Assembly (NCBI RefSeq): GCF_029946505.1 | Contig: NZ_JARZHG010000018.1 | Coordinates: 62,001-126,000, forward strand | Reading direction: 5' to 3' | DNA length: 64,000 bases | Source: Polyangium sp. y55x31 | Lineage (GTDB): Bacteria; Myxococcota_A; Polyangia; Polyangiales; Polyangiaceae | Shown: positions 48,651-58,814 of the stretch, piece by piece | Layout: each line of letters begins with the position of its first letter | Position numbering within the stretch: position 1 is the first letter of the stretch | Position numbers and translations under genes: made by a program | Notes under the pieces: generated by a model | What the model was told of the DNA's origin: nothing | Database searches by the model: none | Seen by the model: the letters and a program-made list of their open reading frames with translations, nothing else

Positions 48651-49975
48651 TTGCCCGTCCCGCCCGCATCGGGCGCGCCCGCGTCGGCGACCTCGCCGAA
48701 CGTGAACCGCGCCGGCAGGTCGAGCGTGCTCGCCGGGCCGATGCGATCGCCGAGGAACGTGCGCCACTGGATCACGTAGCGGCCGCGCAACGTGCCGATC
48801 ACGTAGCGCTGATCGTTCGGCGGGACCGCGACGACGGGCACGCCGTCGACGAGCACGTACGCGAGCATGTCGGACGCGTTCACCGCGATGAACCCTTCGC
48901 CCGGCGCGAGCGGATCCGTGGGCGCCGGGGCCTGCAGCGCCGACGAGCGGAACGCCGTGACCTCCTCGCGCGTGAGGAACACGCCACCAGGCGAGGCCGG
49001 AAGGCCACTCGGCTGGTACGTCGAGCCGGGCGGAGGCACGAGCGTCTCGTTCGTCGGGATGTCGGTGCGGCGCGTGATCGTGGTGATCTCGAAGTCGATG
49101 CCGCCGCCGTCCTGCCACGTGTACGCAGCCGCGAGCGGGACCTCGCCGCCTTGACAAACCGACGTGCGCGGATCGACGCCGACGATCTCCACGAGCGCGC
49201 GGCAGAGCAGCGCCCCGCCTTCGCCGATCTCCGCGGACTTGCCGAGCTCGAGCCGCACCGAGCCGAGGCTCGACGTGATCTCGACCTTGCGCGTCGGGAG
49301 CTGCAGCCGTTTGCCCTCGCCGAGCGAACGCGCGACGCCGGGCGAGAGAGGCGTGACGTCGACGCGCCGCTCGCCGAGCACGGTGCGCAGCGCGCCGGGC
49401 GGCACGACGCGGTAGTCGGTCGCGTCGGGCCAGAGGACGATGTGGCCGTAACGATCGGTGCGCGCGCGGATCTCCGAGCGCTGCGGCAGCGGCATCGCGC
49501 GCGAGGCGAACTCGATGCGCATGCGGCCCGTGTCCGTGAGGTCGATCTTCCACTTCGGCGCGGTGAGCGCCGCGGCGGCCTTGATGCCCTCCTGCGAGAT
49601 CTCCGGGCCGCGGGGCGCGGGTGGGACGTTCCGCTGGCGGAAGACGGCTTCGAGCGTGGCGCCCGCGAGGTCCTTCGTGGCCGGCGACTCCGCGGGGATC
49701 GCCTCGTCGCCGCGAAGAACCCCCGGCGGCGGCGGGCCCGCGTCCGGGATGATCAAGCGGCCCGAGGGATCGGCCATGAGGCCGATGGGCCCGCCTTCGG
49801 GCATGCCTGCGTCGTGCGGCGCCTCTTCGGCCTCGGTGGCGAGGGGCGCGGGCAGGATGCTCGCGTTGGGGCTGGCGGCGTCGGTCGTCGACGTCGCGGA
49901 AGGAGGCGTGCCGGGCGGCGCCTCGCACGCAGCGAGGGCCGGGAGGAGCAGGGCGAGCGCGACAGAGGGTTTCAT
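48647..49975 (-). CDS. Hypothetical lipoprotein, 442 aa
   Basis: A lipoprotein of 442 residues (signal with PALAAC, Cys17; ATG 49975). A long low-complexity Pro/Ala/Asp region covers about residues 18-110. The folded part begins TLEAVFRQRNVPPAPRG and is mostly beta-strand (KIDLTDTGRMRIEF, GSVRLELGKSAEIGEGGALL, IDFEITTITRRTDIP, FIAVNASDMLAYVLVDG, RYVIQWRTFLGD). The C-terminal FGEVADAGAPDAGGTGN tail is again low complexity. No known family is recognised. Its start overlaps the HAD-hydrolase stop in ATGA, so it is co-translated with that cytoplasmic enzyme. Confidence 0.78.
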   Translation of the reverse strand: MKPSVALALLLPALAACEAPPGTPPSATSTTDAASPNASILPAPLATEAEEAPHDAGMPEGGPIGLMADPSGRLIIPDAGPPPPGVLRGDEAIPAESPATKDLAGATLEAVFRQRNVPPAPRGPEISQEGIKAAAALTAPKWKIDLTDTGRMRIEFASRAMPLPQRSEIRARTDRYGHIVLWPDATDYRVVPPGALRTVLGERRVDVTPLSPGVARSLGEGKRLQLPTRKVEITSSLGSVRLELGKSAEIGEGGALLCRALVEIVGVDPRTSVCQGGEVPLAAAYTWQDGGGIDFEITTITRRTDIPTNETLVPPPGSTYQPSGLPASPGGVFLTREEVTAFRSSALQAPAPTDPLAPGEGFIAVNASDMLAYVLVDGVPVVAVPPNDQRYVIGTLRGRYVIQWRTFLGDRIGPASTLDLPARFTFGEVADAGAPDAGGTGN

Positions 49976-50817
49976 GGCTCGAGCTCGAAGGAGTGGATCA
50001 CGTGGGCGCGTGGATCGAGCGGCGGCGGATCGGGGGCGTACTGGGTGTCCACGAAGACCGTCGTGCACGCGGGGTGAATCTCCACGAACAGGTTACAGTT
50101 CGCCGGCTCGTTGTCGAAGACGGCGACGACCTCGCCGAGCCGCGAGAGTGCCGGCGCGACCTCGCGCTTGAACACGCTGTCGGGCGTCTCGAAGGCGGGC
50201 TTCGTGACGAGTTCGGTGCCGACGACGCCGATCGGAAAGCCGAGATCACGCAGGCTCGCGAAGGATCCGAGCGCCATGTTCGGCAGATCGCGGCCCGTCA
50301 GGTACACGATGATCGCGCCGGCGTCGTAACAAGCGCGCACGTAGTCCCGGGCGCCGGCGATCTCGATGTCGTGGCGGATGTGCGGATCGTAGAAGAAGCG
50401 CTCGCGCCAGAAACGGAAGCCTTCTTCGTGGAGCGTCGGCTCGCTCACGCCGAGGCGTCGCAGCGTGTCGACGAGGCCGTAGACCACGTCGTCGATGCCG
50501 GCGGCGGCGAGGGCTTTGGCCTCGCTCGGGTGCCGCGTCCGCCAGACCTCGGCGAGCTCGTGAAGGATGGCGACGACCCGCGGCCGATTGTCCATGATCG
50601 TGCCATCGAGGTCGAAGACGACGACCGCCGCCCCGCGGGAGCGATCCCGGATCCGCCCCAGGACCTCGCGGAGCAGCCGCTTGCGTTCAACCTCGCCGAG
50701 CCTTCGATGCGTGAAATGTGCTCCCACCGGACGGTAGCCTTGGCGCAGGACGAGGCCCTTTGTCCAGCCGAAGGTGGCATGACCTGACGGTGGGGTACGT
50801 AGGGGACACACCTTCAC
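49972..50817 (-). CDS. HAD-superfamily hydrolase
   Basis: A 281-residue phosphohydrolase. Motif I is VVFDLDGTIMDN with nucleophile and acid/base Asp. Motif II is VYLTGRDLPNM, with Thr/Gly at the expected place. Motif III lysine probably comes from LVTKPAFETPDSVFKRE, and motif IV is VAVFDNEPANCNLF. A helical cap lies between motifs I and II. The GTG start at 50817 gives about 65 residues before motif I; a shorter true start is possible. The substrate is a phosphorylated metabolite that cannot be named from sequence. It overlaps the downstream lipoprotein gene by 4 bases. Confidence 0.87.
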   Translation of the reverse strand: MKVCPLRTPPSGHATFGWTKGLVLRQGYRPVGAHFTHRRLGEVERKRLLREVLGRIRDRSRGAAVVVFDLDGTIMDNRPRVVAILHELAEVWRTRHPSEAKALAAAGIDDVVYGLVDTLRRLGVSEPTLHEEGFRFWRERFFYDPHIRHDIEIAGARDYVRACYDAGAIIVYLTGRDLPNMALGSFASLRDLGFPIGVVGTELVTKPAFETPDSVFKREVAPALSRLGEVVAVFDNEPANCNLFVEIHPACTTVFVDTQYAPDPPPLDPRAHVIHSFELEP

Positions 50818-50946
50818 GTCGGCACATTGTCGCCTGATCTCCTACATTTGTTGGCCCCAGGATCCAGGCTCCCTTAACGTTCCGACCAGCCGGCGGACGT
50901 GGCACGCGAGTGGAGATCGCGGCCTCGGTTCGTCGGTTGGAGGCCC

Positions 50947-51342
50947 ATGCGTTTTTCCAAGAAGACGGCCCTCGCGCTGATGGCCGTCGCCCTGTTCGCG
51001 TCGGGTTGCGGCAAGACGCCGAAGGACCGGCTCCAGGGGCGATGGCTCGGAGAATCGATCGAAAACGTGCCGGAGCCGCACCTCGCCAAGGCCATGGGCT
51101 GGGTGAAAGGCACGGCGTTCGAGTTCGCCGGGAGCAAGGTGACGGTGACGATCCCAGCGGAATCGCCGCGCACCGGCTCGTTCCGCGTGACCGAGGCGAA
51201 CGGCGACCGCGTGCTCGTGAGCTTCCTTCGCGAAGAGGGAGGCCGCGACGAGGCAGAGCTGCAGTTCGTCGGCGAGGGTCAGCTCCGGTGGAAGATCGGG
51301 GACGGTCGCGAGATCGTGCTCGTGAAGTCCGTGCAGAACTGA
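50947..51342 (+). CDS. Small lipoprotein, 131 aa
   Basis: The start is ATG 50947, with GGAGG upstream. The signal peptide is MRFSKKTALALMAVALFASG followed by Cys21. The mature 110 residues (KDRLQGRWLGESIENVPEPH, GTAFEFAGSKVTVTIPAESP, GSFRVTEANGDRVLVSF, EAELQFVGEGQLRWKIGDGR) look like a single small beta-barrel of lipocalin-like proteins that begin with a GxW motif. The function is unknown. It is divergent from the HAD gene and followed by 144 bases of spacer before the Rhs gene. Confidence 0.82.
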   Translation: MRFSKKTALALMAVALFASGCGKTPKDRLQGRWLGESIENVPEPHLAKAMGWVKGTAFEFAGSKVTVTIPAESPRTGSFRVTEANGDRVLVSFLREEGGRDEAELQFVGEGQLRWKIGDGREIVLVKSVQN

Positions 51343-51486
51343 GGCGGGCTCTGCGCTGGTCGCTCGATGCAGAAGATCCGTTGCCTGTCAACGTCGAAAT
51401 CCTGCATGCAAGATCACAGGAGTTCCTCACAATTTAGTTGTCAGGGACGGAACAGGTAGCGTACGAGACCAGCTCGGAGGTTTTCC

Positions 51487-54400
51487 TTGATCCGAGCATC
51501 CCGCCGTCGCTGGCTTCTCCTCGCCTGTATCCCCCTGACGATCGCACCCGTCGCGTGTAGTTCGTCCGACCACGTCCCCGAAGAGAAGACGGGCACGGCC
51601 CAAGGTGCAATCACCGACCCGTGCCTGTACTACTTTTGTAATTCAGGCGGCACATGCTCTCCCGTTGGTCCCAGGCCCGCGGGGACCTCTTGCTCGGACG
51701 GCTACACTTGCAATGGCGCCGAGGTATGCGACGGCCAGGGACACTGCCTCCCCGGCACGCCCCCGGACGATAACGATTCTTGCTCGCCCGCGTGCATGAC
51801 GTCCATCTGCACCCAGCAGGGCGTCTGCGCCCCTAAGCCCGCGGGGAGCTCGTGCGCAGACGGCGGCCTCTGCAATGTCGCCGCGGTATGCGACGGCCAG
51901 GGACACTGCCTCCCGGGGACCCCGCCGAACCTCGACGACGGCGACGCCTGCACCACGGATACGTGCACGGCAGCCAACGGCATTCTCCACACCCCCGTGA
52001 GCCTCGACGATAGTGACCCGACCACCATGGATTGGTGCGATCCGGCGTCGGGCGTCCACCATACCGTCTGCGGGCCGCTCGATCCTACGGTACCCACGCA
52101 GCTCATCGAATCCGCGCGCTGCATCTACGAGGGGCCGGACGCCTTGCAAACGGGCATTCAGACGCCGCTCGATCCCGCGACGGTCGCAGTCGTCCGTGGG
52201 CGCGTCGTCGCCCGAAACGGATCGCCGATCCCCGGCGCGAAAGTTCGCGTGCTCAGCGAGCGGGGCGGAGCCGCCGAGCCCTACGGGCACGTATTCACGC
52301 AAAGCGACGGCGCCTTCGCGATCGCCCTCAATGGCGGGGCCCATACGCTCGTCTACGAAAAGGCGAATTACATTCCAGCGCAGCGCTCTTTGATCCGGAG
52401 CCCCCAGGAGGACGCGCCCACCGACGACGTCGTCCTGGTCCCCTTCGACGCCCAGGCCACCCAGGTGCAAATCAACGCGAGCACCGTCCAGGTGGCACGC
52501 GGATCGGCCCAGACCGACGCGGATGGCACGCGGCAGGCGACGGTGATCTTTCCGGCCAACACGACGGCCACGATCTCGATTCCAAATCCGAATGGTCCGC
52601 CGACGGTCGTGCCGCTGACGAGTCCGATGACCGTGCGCGCGACCGAGTTCACCGTGGGCCCCGAGGGACCGCTCGCAATGCCCGGTACGTTGCCCGCGGC
52701 GAGCGGATACACGTATGCGATCGAGCTGAGCGTCGACGAGGCTGTCCAGGCTGGCGCGACGAGCGTCGATTTCTCCCAGCCCGTATCGTATTACGTCGAG
52801 AATTTCCTCGGCTTCCCGGTAGGTCAGGACGTACCGGTCGGGTATTACGACAGGGAGAAGGGGTTATGGCTCCCGGAGCCGGACGGTCGGATCATCGAAG
52901 TCGTGTCGGTGACGCCGGCCGGCGCGGATGTCGACGTCGACGGCGATGGGGTCGTGGATACGGGGACGAAGCTCACAGACCTGAACATCACTCAGCCGGA
53001 GCTCGAGACGCTCGGATCCCTCTATACGGCGGGAACGAGCCTGTGGCGTGTACAGCTCCAGCATTTCTCCCCCTGGGACCTGAACTGGCCTTATGGCCCG
53101 CCAGGCGACGCTTGCGCGCCTGACGATGCAACGTGCCCGCTCGATGATCCCAAGGGGCCGGAGCTCGAGGACGACCCCTGCACGCAATCGGGCTCGATCA
53201 TCGAGTGCGAGAACCAGATCCTCGGCGAGAGGATCCCCGTCGCCGGGACACCCTTTACCTTGAACTACCGCAGTGACCGGGCGTTCGGTCGCAAAGATGC
53301 GTACACGCTCTCCATTCAGCTCACGGGCTCTTACCTTCCGCCAAGTGTCCAGAGTATCTTGTTGCGCGTCAAGATCGCGGGCCAAAAATTCGAACAGACG
53401 TTCCTCTGCCCGTCAGAATGCCAGCTAAACAAGCGCGTTTCGTTCACGTGGGACGGTCTGGATGCGTACGGACACCTGTTACGTGGCTCCCAGCCCGCGG
53501 ACATCGAAGTCGGGTACCAGTATCCCGCCGAATACATGGAGCCTGCCGATCTCGCGCAGTCTTTCGCGGCGTTCTCCGATGTCCCAATGTCAGGGAACGC
53601 GGCGCGTACCGAGATCATCCTGTGGAAGCACTGGCAACGCGTCATTGGCGCATTCAGCGTGGATGCGATGGGCCTGGGGGGCTTCACGCTCGATCCGCAT
53701 CACGTCTACGATCCGATCGGGCGGGTGCTCTACCGGGGCGACGGGCGACGGGTGAATGGCCGGCTGATGCCGCCGATCTTGACGAACGTCGCCACGAACT
53801 TGGGGAGTCCCGAGTCCGTCGTGGTGCGTCCGGATGGGACCATTCTGTATGCAGACAGCACGACGTGCACGATCCGCCGCATTGCCCTGAATGGCACGAT
53901 CAGCATCGTCGCGGGCGTCCCCAATCAGTGCAGCTCCGCCGGCGATGAGCTGCTCGTGACGGATCCTGCGGTCCGAGTTCGGCCCTGGTCGTTGGCGCTC
54001 GGCCCCGATGGGAGCGTGTACATCGCGGAGCTGCTGAGCAACCGCGTCCGGCGCATCGGCCCCGACCAGAGGATCACAACGTTCGCGGGCAATGGAAACG
54101 CGTCGCCGGCCCCGGTCGAGGGCGTACAGGCGACGAGCACGCGCCTGCCGGGGCCGAAGGCCGTCGCCGTCTCGAGCAGCGGGGACGTGTACATCACCGC
54201 CGGCGCAAACCGCGTATATCGCGTGGATGCGAATGGCATTCTGACGACGGTGGCGGGAGGCGGCTCTTCCTCCTATGATGTTCCTGCGAAAAGCGCTTAT
54301 CTCGATAATCCGGGCGCGCTGGCCGTCGGTCAGGATGGCAGCTTGTACATTGCGGTTGTGAATGGACAAGCTGTCGCCCATGTGGGGCTGGATGGCATCA

Positions 54401-57400
54401 TCCAGAAAGTCGTAAATTTCGCTTACCCAAAGGCTCTCGCGGCCGCCCCCGATGGCAGCGTCTACGTAGGCGGCGTCCGCGTCTCCTCGTCCAACTCCCT
54501 AGACGCGGTTTATGTCATTTCTCCGGACGGAACGATTTCGACGATCGCAGGGCGCGAAATCAACACGACTTGCCCCAGCCACTACTGCGGCCTCGAGGGT
54601 CCCGCGAAAGCGGCAAAAATGTACGGCATCAATGGCCTCGCCGTGGCCCCGGATGGCAGCGTGGTCGTCGCCGATCGTAGCGACGGCCGTATCACGCAGA
54701 TCAAGCCCTCTCTGCCGGGCGTATCCGCCGGGAGCTATCTTCTGCCAAACGAGGCGGCGACCGAGGCTTACCATTTCAATCCGCTCGGCCGGCACGTCTC
54801 GACCGTCGACCTCCGGACCGGCGCGACGATTTACGCGTTCGGGTACAATAGCGACGGCCGGTTGACATCCATCACGGATCGCAACAACCTCCCGACCACG
54901 ATCACCTACGATCCGGTCTCGGACGCGCCCACGTCGATCGTCGCGCCTTTCTCGCAAGTTACCACGCTCTCGGTGGACGCCGAAGGGTACCTCGACCTCA
55001 TCGAAAACCCGGCGGGCGAGGCCGTGAACATGACGTATCACCCCGGGACGGGCCTCCTTCACACGCTCGAGGACGCGAAAACCCAGACGCACGAATTCAC
55101 GTACGACGCGCTCGGCCGGCTCTGGGTGGACGAGAACCCGGCAGGCGGGTCCAAGACGCTCGTCCGAACTGATGTATCGAATGGGTATACCGTCGATCTG
55201 ACGACGAAACTCGGGAGAAACACGGAATACGAACTCACCAAGCTACCGGACGGAAGCAAGCGCCGGAAGGTCACCCAGCCGAGCACGCTCTCGTCCGAGA
55301 CCATCACGGATACTTCGGATAAGCGAGTCTCCACGTTCCCGGACGGGACCACCGTGACGGAGGTGAGGACCGGGGACGAGCGCTTCGGCATGCAGGCGCC
55401 TGTTGTATCGTCGGTGATCACGAAGACGGGCACACCGCTGAAGACGCGCGAGGTGACACGCACCCGCAGCGTCACGCTGTCCAATCCGAGCAACATATTG
55501 AGCCTCGCTTCCATCACGGAGAAGACGAAGATCAATGGGAAGGAGTTCGCCACGACATTCGTCGCCGCGACGCGGACGGAGACCACGACGACGCCGGAGG
55601 GACGGACGCTGACGCGGGTGTTCGATACCAAAGGGCGCACCACGAGCCTGCAGCTCGGAAGCCTGCAGCCATTCGAGTTTCTTTACGGCGGGAGCGGGAG
55701 AATCGAAACCGTACGGTGGGGTACGACGCGCGAGTGGAACTATACCTATCATCCGACGACGGGATATCTCCAGAGCGTCGAGAATCCGTTGCTCCAGAGC
55801 ACGACGTTCTTGACGGACTCGGTGGGGCGCGTGACGCAAGGAACGAGGCCGGACACCGAGGTCATCGGGCTGGGATACGACCCCAATGGCAATCCAGACG
55901 AGATCACGCCGCCCGACAAGCCGCTGCACGCAATGACCTACACGCCGCTCGATCAGATCGCCACGTATACGGCTCCGCCGCCGGCCGCCGGCGGGCAGCC
56001 GGCCATCACCACGTGGACGTACGATCTCGACGGAAAGCACGATCTGGAAACAAGGCCAGGGAACCAGGTCACCGATCATGCTTTCGACAGTGCTGGCCGG
56101 CTCGACACGATCACGCTGCCGTCGGGACAAGGAACGATCGATTACACCTATGACCCGGCGACGGGGCACATGGAGAGCATCGCAGGCCCCTCGGACCTTA
56201 CCCTCACCATCGACTACGATGGCCGGCTCCTCTCGGGTCGGACGTGGTCCGGCGTCGGGTATCCGACTGGAAACGTGCATCACGACCACGATGCTACGTT
56301 CCGGATCTCCTCGGAGACGGTGAACGGCGGGCATCTTGTCGCAATGACCTACGATAACGATGGCCTGCTCATCGGAGCCGGGCCGCTCACGCTCACCCGC
56401 AATTCATCGACCGGCCAGCTCAACGGTAGCATCCTTGGCGTCGTCTCGGACAGCTACACTCCCAACTTGCATGGTGAGGTCACCGATTACGAGGTGGCGA
56501 TTTCTGGATCCACGGTGTACGACGTCATGTACACGCGTGATGCCCTTGGCCGGATCGATACGCTGGCGGAAACGATCGGCGGCCAAGCGAAGACATTCGA
56601 TTACGTGTACGATGCTGCGGGGCGCCTGGAGGAAGTGATCCACGTCCAGACCGGCGCCACGACACACTACGACTACGACGGCAACGGGAACAGACTCGCC
56701 CGGGTCGTGAGTTCCCCTGCGAATACAGAGACCGGCGTTTACGACGATCAGGACCGCTTGGAGTCCTACGGCGGCCGAACGTACACGTATACGCTCGCGG
56801 GCGAGCTCGAGAGCACGACCGTGGTCGTCGGCGGGGTCCCACAGCTCACGAGTTACGTGTACGATGCACGGAGTTCGCTCCGGCATGTACAGCTCCCGAG
56901 CGGCGTGGCAATCGATTACATCGTCGACGGGCTGGGGCGGAGGATCTGGAAGAAGCGCAACGGCGTCCTGGAGCAGGGTTTCCTGTATTCCGACGACCTG
57001 CGGCCCGTGGCGGAGCTCGACGGGCTGGGGAACGTGGTGGCGCGCTTCATCTACGGGCGTCACCGGAACGTGCCCGACGCGATGGTGAAGGGCGGGCAGA
57101 CGTACCGGATCGTGACGGACCACCTCGGGAGCCCGCGGATGGTGATTGACGCGGCGACGGGCGCGGTGGTGCAGCGGGTGGATTATGACGAGTTCGGGCG
57201 GGTGCTCGTCGACACGAATCCAGGGTTTCAGCCGCTCGGGTTCGCGGGGGGGATCTACGACAGGGATACGGGGTTCGTGCGCTTTGGGGCGCGGGATTAT
57301 GATGCGTTCACGGGGCGGTGGACGAGCAAAGATCCGCTGCGATTCGGAGGTGGGGACGCGAATGTTTACAGTTACTGCCTAAACGACGCGGTCAATTGCA

Positions 57401-57777
57401 CGGATCCTACTGGGCTGATCGCCCCGGCTGTTCTGGTTGGTTTGGTGGTAGGGGCAGAGCTCATCGCCGAGGGGCTCCTCATTACGGGCGCACTAGCCAC
57501 CGGAGGCCTTGCCATCGACGCACTCATAAACAGACTTGAAGATGACGATGATGATATTGTTGAGGCCGTTGATTACCGGACGCCCGCAGATGTCAGGCGC
57601 CGGTACAATTGCAAGGGACTCTCAGAAACACTAGCAAGAATCTGCTGCATGAAGGAGACGGGGTGGAACCCAGGACTCGACGAACTGGATGATGAGGGTG
57701 GATCCTGCCCGTCCGACAGTTCGGACAACTGGCAACGCAAGGAATATAACGATTGCATGGACCAAGCGGGGTGGTGA
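51487..57777 (+). CDS. Giant Rhs/YD-repeat lipoprotein, candidate polymorphic toxin
   Basis: 2096 residues from a TTG start with CGGAGG upstream. A lipoprotein signal ends APVAC (Cys24). Cys-rich repeats follow at about 40-200, where CDGQGHCLPGTPP occurs twice from a 29-base exact duplication at 51724 and 51886. Next come a carboxypeptidase-regulatory-like domain (about 235-305), a beta-rich region, about six NHL-type blades (about 765-1070), then YD repeats and the Rhs core. The core ends in FGARDYDAFTGRWTSKDPL and DPTGL. The last 118 residues form a different tip with a hydrophobic helix and five cysteines, AT-richer than the core. This layout fits secreted polymorphic toxins; toxicity is inferred. 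Confidence 0.9.
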   Translation: MIRASRRRWLLLACIPLTIAPVACSSSDHVPEEKTGTAQGAITDPCLYYFCNSGGTCSPVGPRPAGTSCSDGYTCNGAEVCDGQGHCLPGTPPDDNDSCSPACMTSICTQQGVCAPKPAGSSCADGGLCNVAAVCDGQGHCLPGTPPNLDDGDACTTDTCTAANGILHTPVSLDDSDPTTMDWCDPASGVHHTVCGPLDPTVPTQLIESARCIYEGPDALQTGIQTPLDPATVAVVRGRVVARNGSPIPGAKVRVLSERGGAAEPYGHVFTQSDGAFAIALNGGAHTLVYEKANYIPAQRSLIRSPQEDAPTDDVVLVPFDAQATQVQINASTVQVARGSAQTDADGTRQATVIFPANTTATISIPNPNGPPTVVPLTSPMTVRATEFTVGPEGPLAMPGTLPAASGYTYAIELSVDEAVQAGATSVDFSQPVSYYVENFLGFPVGQDVPVGYYDREKGLWLPEPDGRIIEVVSVTPAGADVDVDGDGVVDTGTKLTDLNITQPELETLGSLYTAGTSLWRVQLQHFSPWDLNWPYGPPGDACAPDDATCPLDDPKGPELEDDPCTQSGSIIECENQILGERIPVAGTPFTLNYRSDRAFGRKDAYTLSIQLTGSYLPPSVQSILLRVKIAGQKFEQTFLCPSECQLNKRVSFTWDGLDAYGHLLRGSQPADIEVGYQYPAEYMEPADLAQSFAAFSDVPMSGNAARTEIILWKHWQRVIGAFSVDAMGLGGFTLDPHHVYDPIGRVLYRGDGRRVNGRLMPPILTNVATNLGSPESVVVRPDGTILYADSTTCTIRRIALNGTISIVAGVPNQCSSAGDELLVTDPAVRVRPWSLALGPDGSVYIAELLSNRVRRIGPDQRITTFAGNGNASPAPVEGVQATSTRLPGPKAVAVSSSGDVYITAGANRVYRVDANGILTTVAGGGSSSYDVPAKSAYLDNPGALAVGQDGSLYIAVVNGQAVAHVGLDGIIQKVVNFAYPKALAAAPDGSVYVGGVRVSSSNSLDAVYVISPDGTISTIAGREINTTCPSHYCGLEGPAKAAKMYGINGLAVAPDGSVVVADRSDGRITQIKPSLPGVSAGSYLLPNEAATEAYHFNPLGRHVSTVDLRTGATIYAFGYNSDGRLTSITDRNNLPTTITYDPVSDAPTSIVAPFSQVTTLSVDAEGYLDLIENPAGEAVNMTYHPGTGLLHTLEDAKTQTHEFTYDALGRLWVDENPAGGSKTLVRTDVSNGYTVDLTTKLGRNTEYELTKLPDGSKRRKVTQPSTLSSETITDTSDKRVSTFPDGTTVTEVRTGDERFGMQAPVVSSVITKTGTPLKTREVTRTRSVTLSNPSNILSLASITEKTKINGKEFATTFVAATRTETTTTPEGRTLTRVFDTKGRTTSLQLGSLQPFEFLYGGSGRIETVRWGTTREWNYTYHPTTGYLQSVENPLLQSTTFLTDSVGRVTQGTRPDTEVIGLGYDPNGNPDEITPPDKPLHAMTYTPLDQIATYTAPPPAAGGQPAITTWTYDLDGKHDLETRPGNQVTDHAFDSAGRLDTITLPSGQGTIDYTYDPATGHMESIAGPSDLTLTIDYDGRLLSGRTWSGVGYPTGNVHHDHDATFRISSETVNGGHLVAMTYDNDGLLIGAGPLTLTRNSSTGQLNGSILGVVSDSYTPNLHGEVTDYEVAISGSTVYDVMYTRDALGRIDTLAETIGGQAKTFDYVYDAAGRLEEVIHVQTGATTHYDYDGNGNRLARVVSSPANTETGVYDDQDRLESYGGRTYTYTLAGELESTTVVVGGVPQLTSYVYDARSSLRHVQLPSGVAIDYIVDGLGRRIWKKRNGVLEQGFLYSDDLRPVAELDGLGNVVARFIYGRHRNVPDAMVKGGQTYRIVTDHLGSPRMVIDAATGAVVQRVDYDEFGRVLVDTNPGFQPLGFAGGIYDRDTGFVRFGARDYDAFTGRWTSKDPLRFGGGDANVYSYCLNDAVNCTDPTGLIAPAVLVGLVVGAELIAEGLLITGALATGGLAIDALINRLEDDDDDIVEAVDYRTPADVRRRYNCKGLSETLARICCMKETGWNPGLDELDDEGGSCPSDSSDNWQRKEYNDCMDQAGW

Positions 57778-57845
57778 GCCGGGTGGGACGAATGCCCCGG
57801 AGATGAACGGAAGCCATTTCCTCGGACAGGAGTAGCATCTCGCCT

Positions 57846-58559
57846 ATGAATGATGACGACCTACGCGGACTGATGGCCCAGGGTAAATCCCTCTTGAGGG
57901 CCTCGGAGCCGGCGCGCGCGAGGGAGGTGTTTCGTAAGGCGTTCCTCCTGGCAGAGCAGCGTTATGGCACAGATGCACTCGACTCGCTGCCGTCCCTTCT
58001 GTGGGTCATTCACACATTCTCGCCCCTGCGAGAAGAGGCACCAGGTGAGTGGGCCGAAGCGTTGGCTCTGTGCGAACGGGCTCTTCGGCTGGCAGGCTCG
58101 GCTCCTGGTGCCGATGTCCGCTACGTCATCGAAGTGCTCGCGCTGCAGGCCGTCTTCGAGCATGCCATGGGTCACCCTGACAAGGCCCTTGCCCACGTAC
58201 GTCAAGCCGTGCAGGCGTGGATTCAATCCAGTGCCCAGATAAAACACGTCAGCGACACACACCTGGGGCTCTGTGAGTTTTTGCTGGACCTCGGGCAACC
58301 CCGGGAAGCCCTCGACTTCGTCGAGCGGTTACGCCGAGCGTTGGAGCAAAAGCCGCCAGGTCGCACGGACCGGCTTCTGCGAGTCGCCGACTTTTTCATC
58401 GGAAGGAGCCTCATGGCTCTTGGGCGATACAACGAAGCTCGCGCGGTTGTGACAGCTCGTTTGGAAGCTCTTGCGAAGGAGTCAAAAGACAGCGAGAACC
58501 CCTTCTTTCTGCGACTGCAGGGCTTGTTGGCGGATATCGCTACCCACGAGAATGAGTAA
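57846..58559 (+). CDS. TPR-like protein, candidate Rhs immunity or partner
   Basis: A 237-residue all-helical protein without signal peptide. TPR-like pairs are visible: LMAQGKSLLRASEPARAREVFRKAF-type start, WAEALALCERALRLAGSAP, VLALQAVFEHAMGHPDKALAHVRQAV, LCEFLLDLGQPREALDFVERL and FFIGRSLMALGRYNEARAVV. AGGAG lies upstream of the ATG. It begins 68 bases after the Rhs stop in the place where polymorphic-toxin immunity genes normally lie, and its composition is a little lower in GC than the region. The immunity role is inferred from position only. Confidence 0.8.
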   Translation: MNDDDLRGLMAQGKSLLRASEPARAREVFRKAFLLAEQRYGTDALDSLPSLLWVIHTFSPLREEAPGEWAEALALCERALRLAGSAPGADVRYVIEVLALQAVFEHAMGHPDKALAHVRQAVQAWIQSSAQIKHVSDTHLGLCEFLLDLGQPREALDFVERLRRALEQKPPGRTDRLLRVADFFIGRSLMALGRYNEARAVVTARLEALAKESKDSENPFFLRLQGLLADIATHENE

Positions 58560-58814
58560 TCCTCGAAATTCTTCCAGTTTCCATCAGCAATGTCGCACCG
58601 CGCCGATGCGCTGACGGAACGATGGACGGACAGACAAGGACGAGCGATTACGTATATTCTCTTCCAAGGCGCCTCTTGGACTTAGCAATGACGCACTACG
58701 ACGGAACCGAGAACTGACTCGCGCGGCTCTCCCGCTTCCTCGACAACACCGTCGTCACCGCCGACGTGTAACGCATGCGAACGACGCATCCACGCTTTCC
58801 ACCTGCCTTGCCCC
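58560..58814. other. Spacer between TPR gene and PDZ protein gene
   Basis: A 255-base convergent spacer, AT-richer in its first 120 bases, with no clear terminator and no supported gene. Its first part probably belongs to the accessory Rhs region. Confidence 0.4.
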
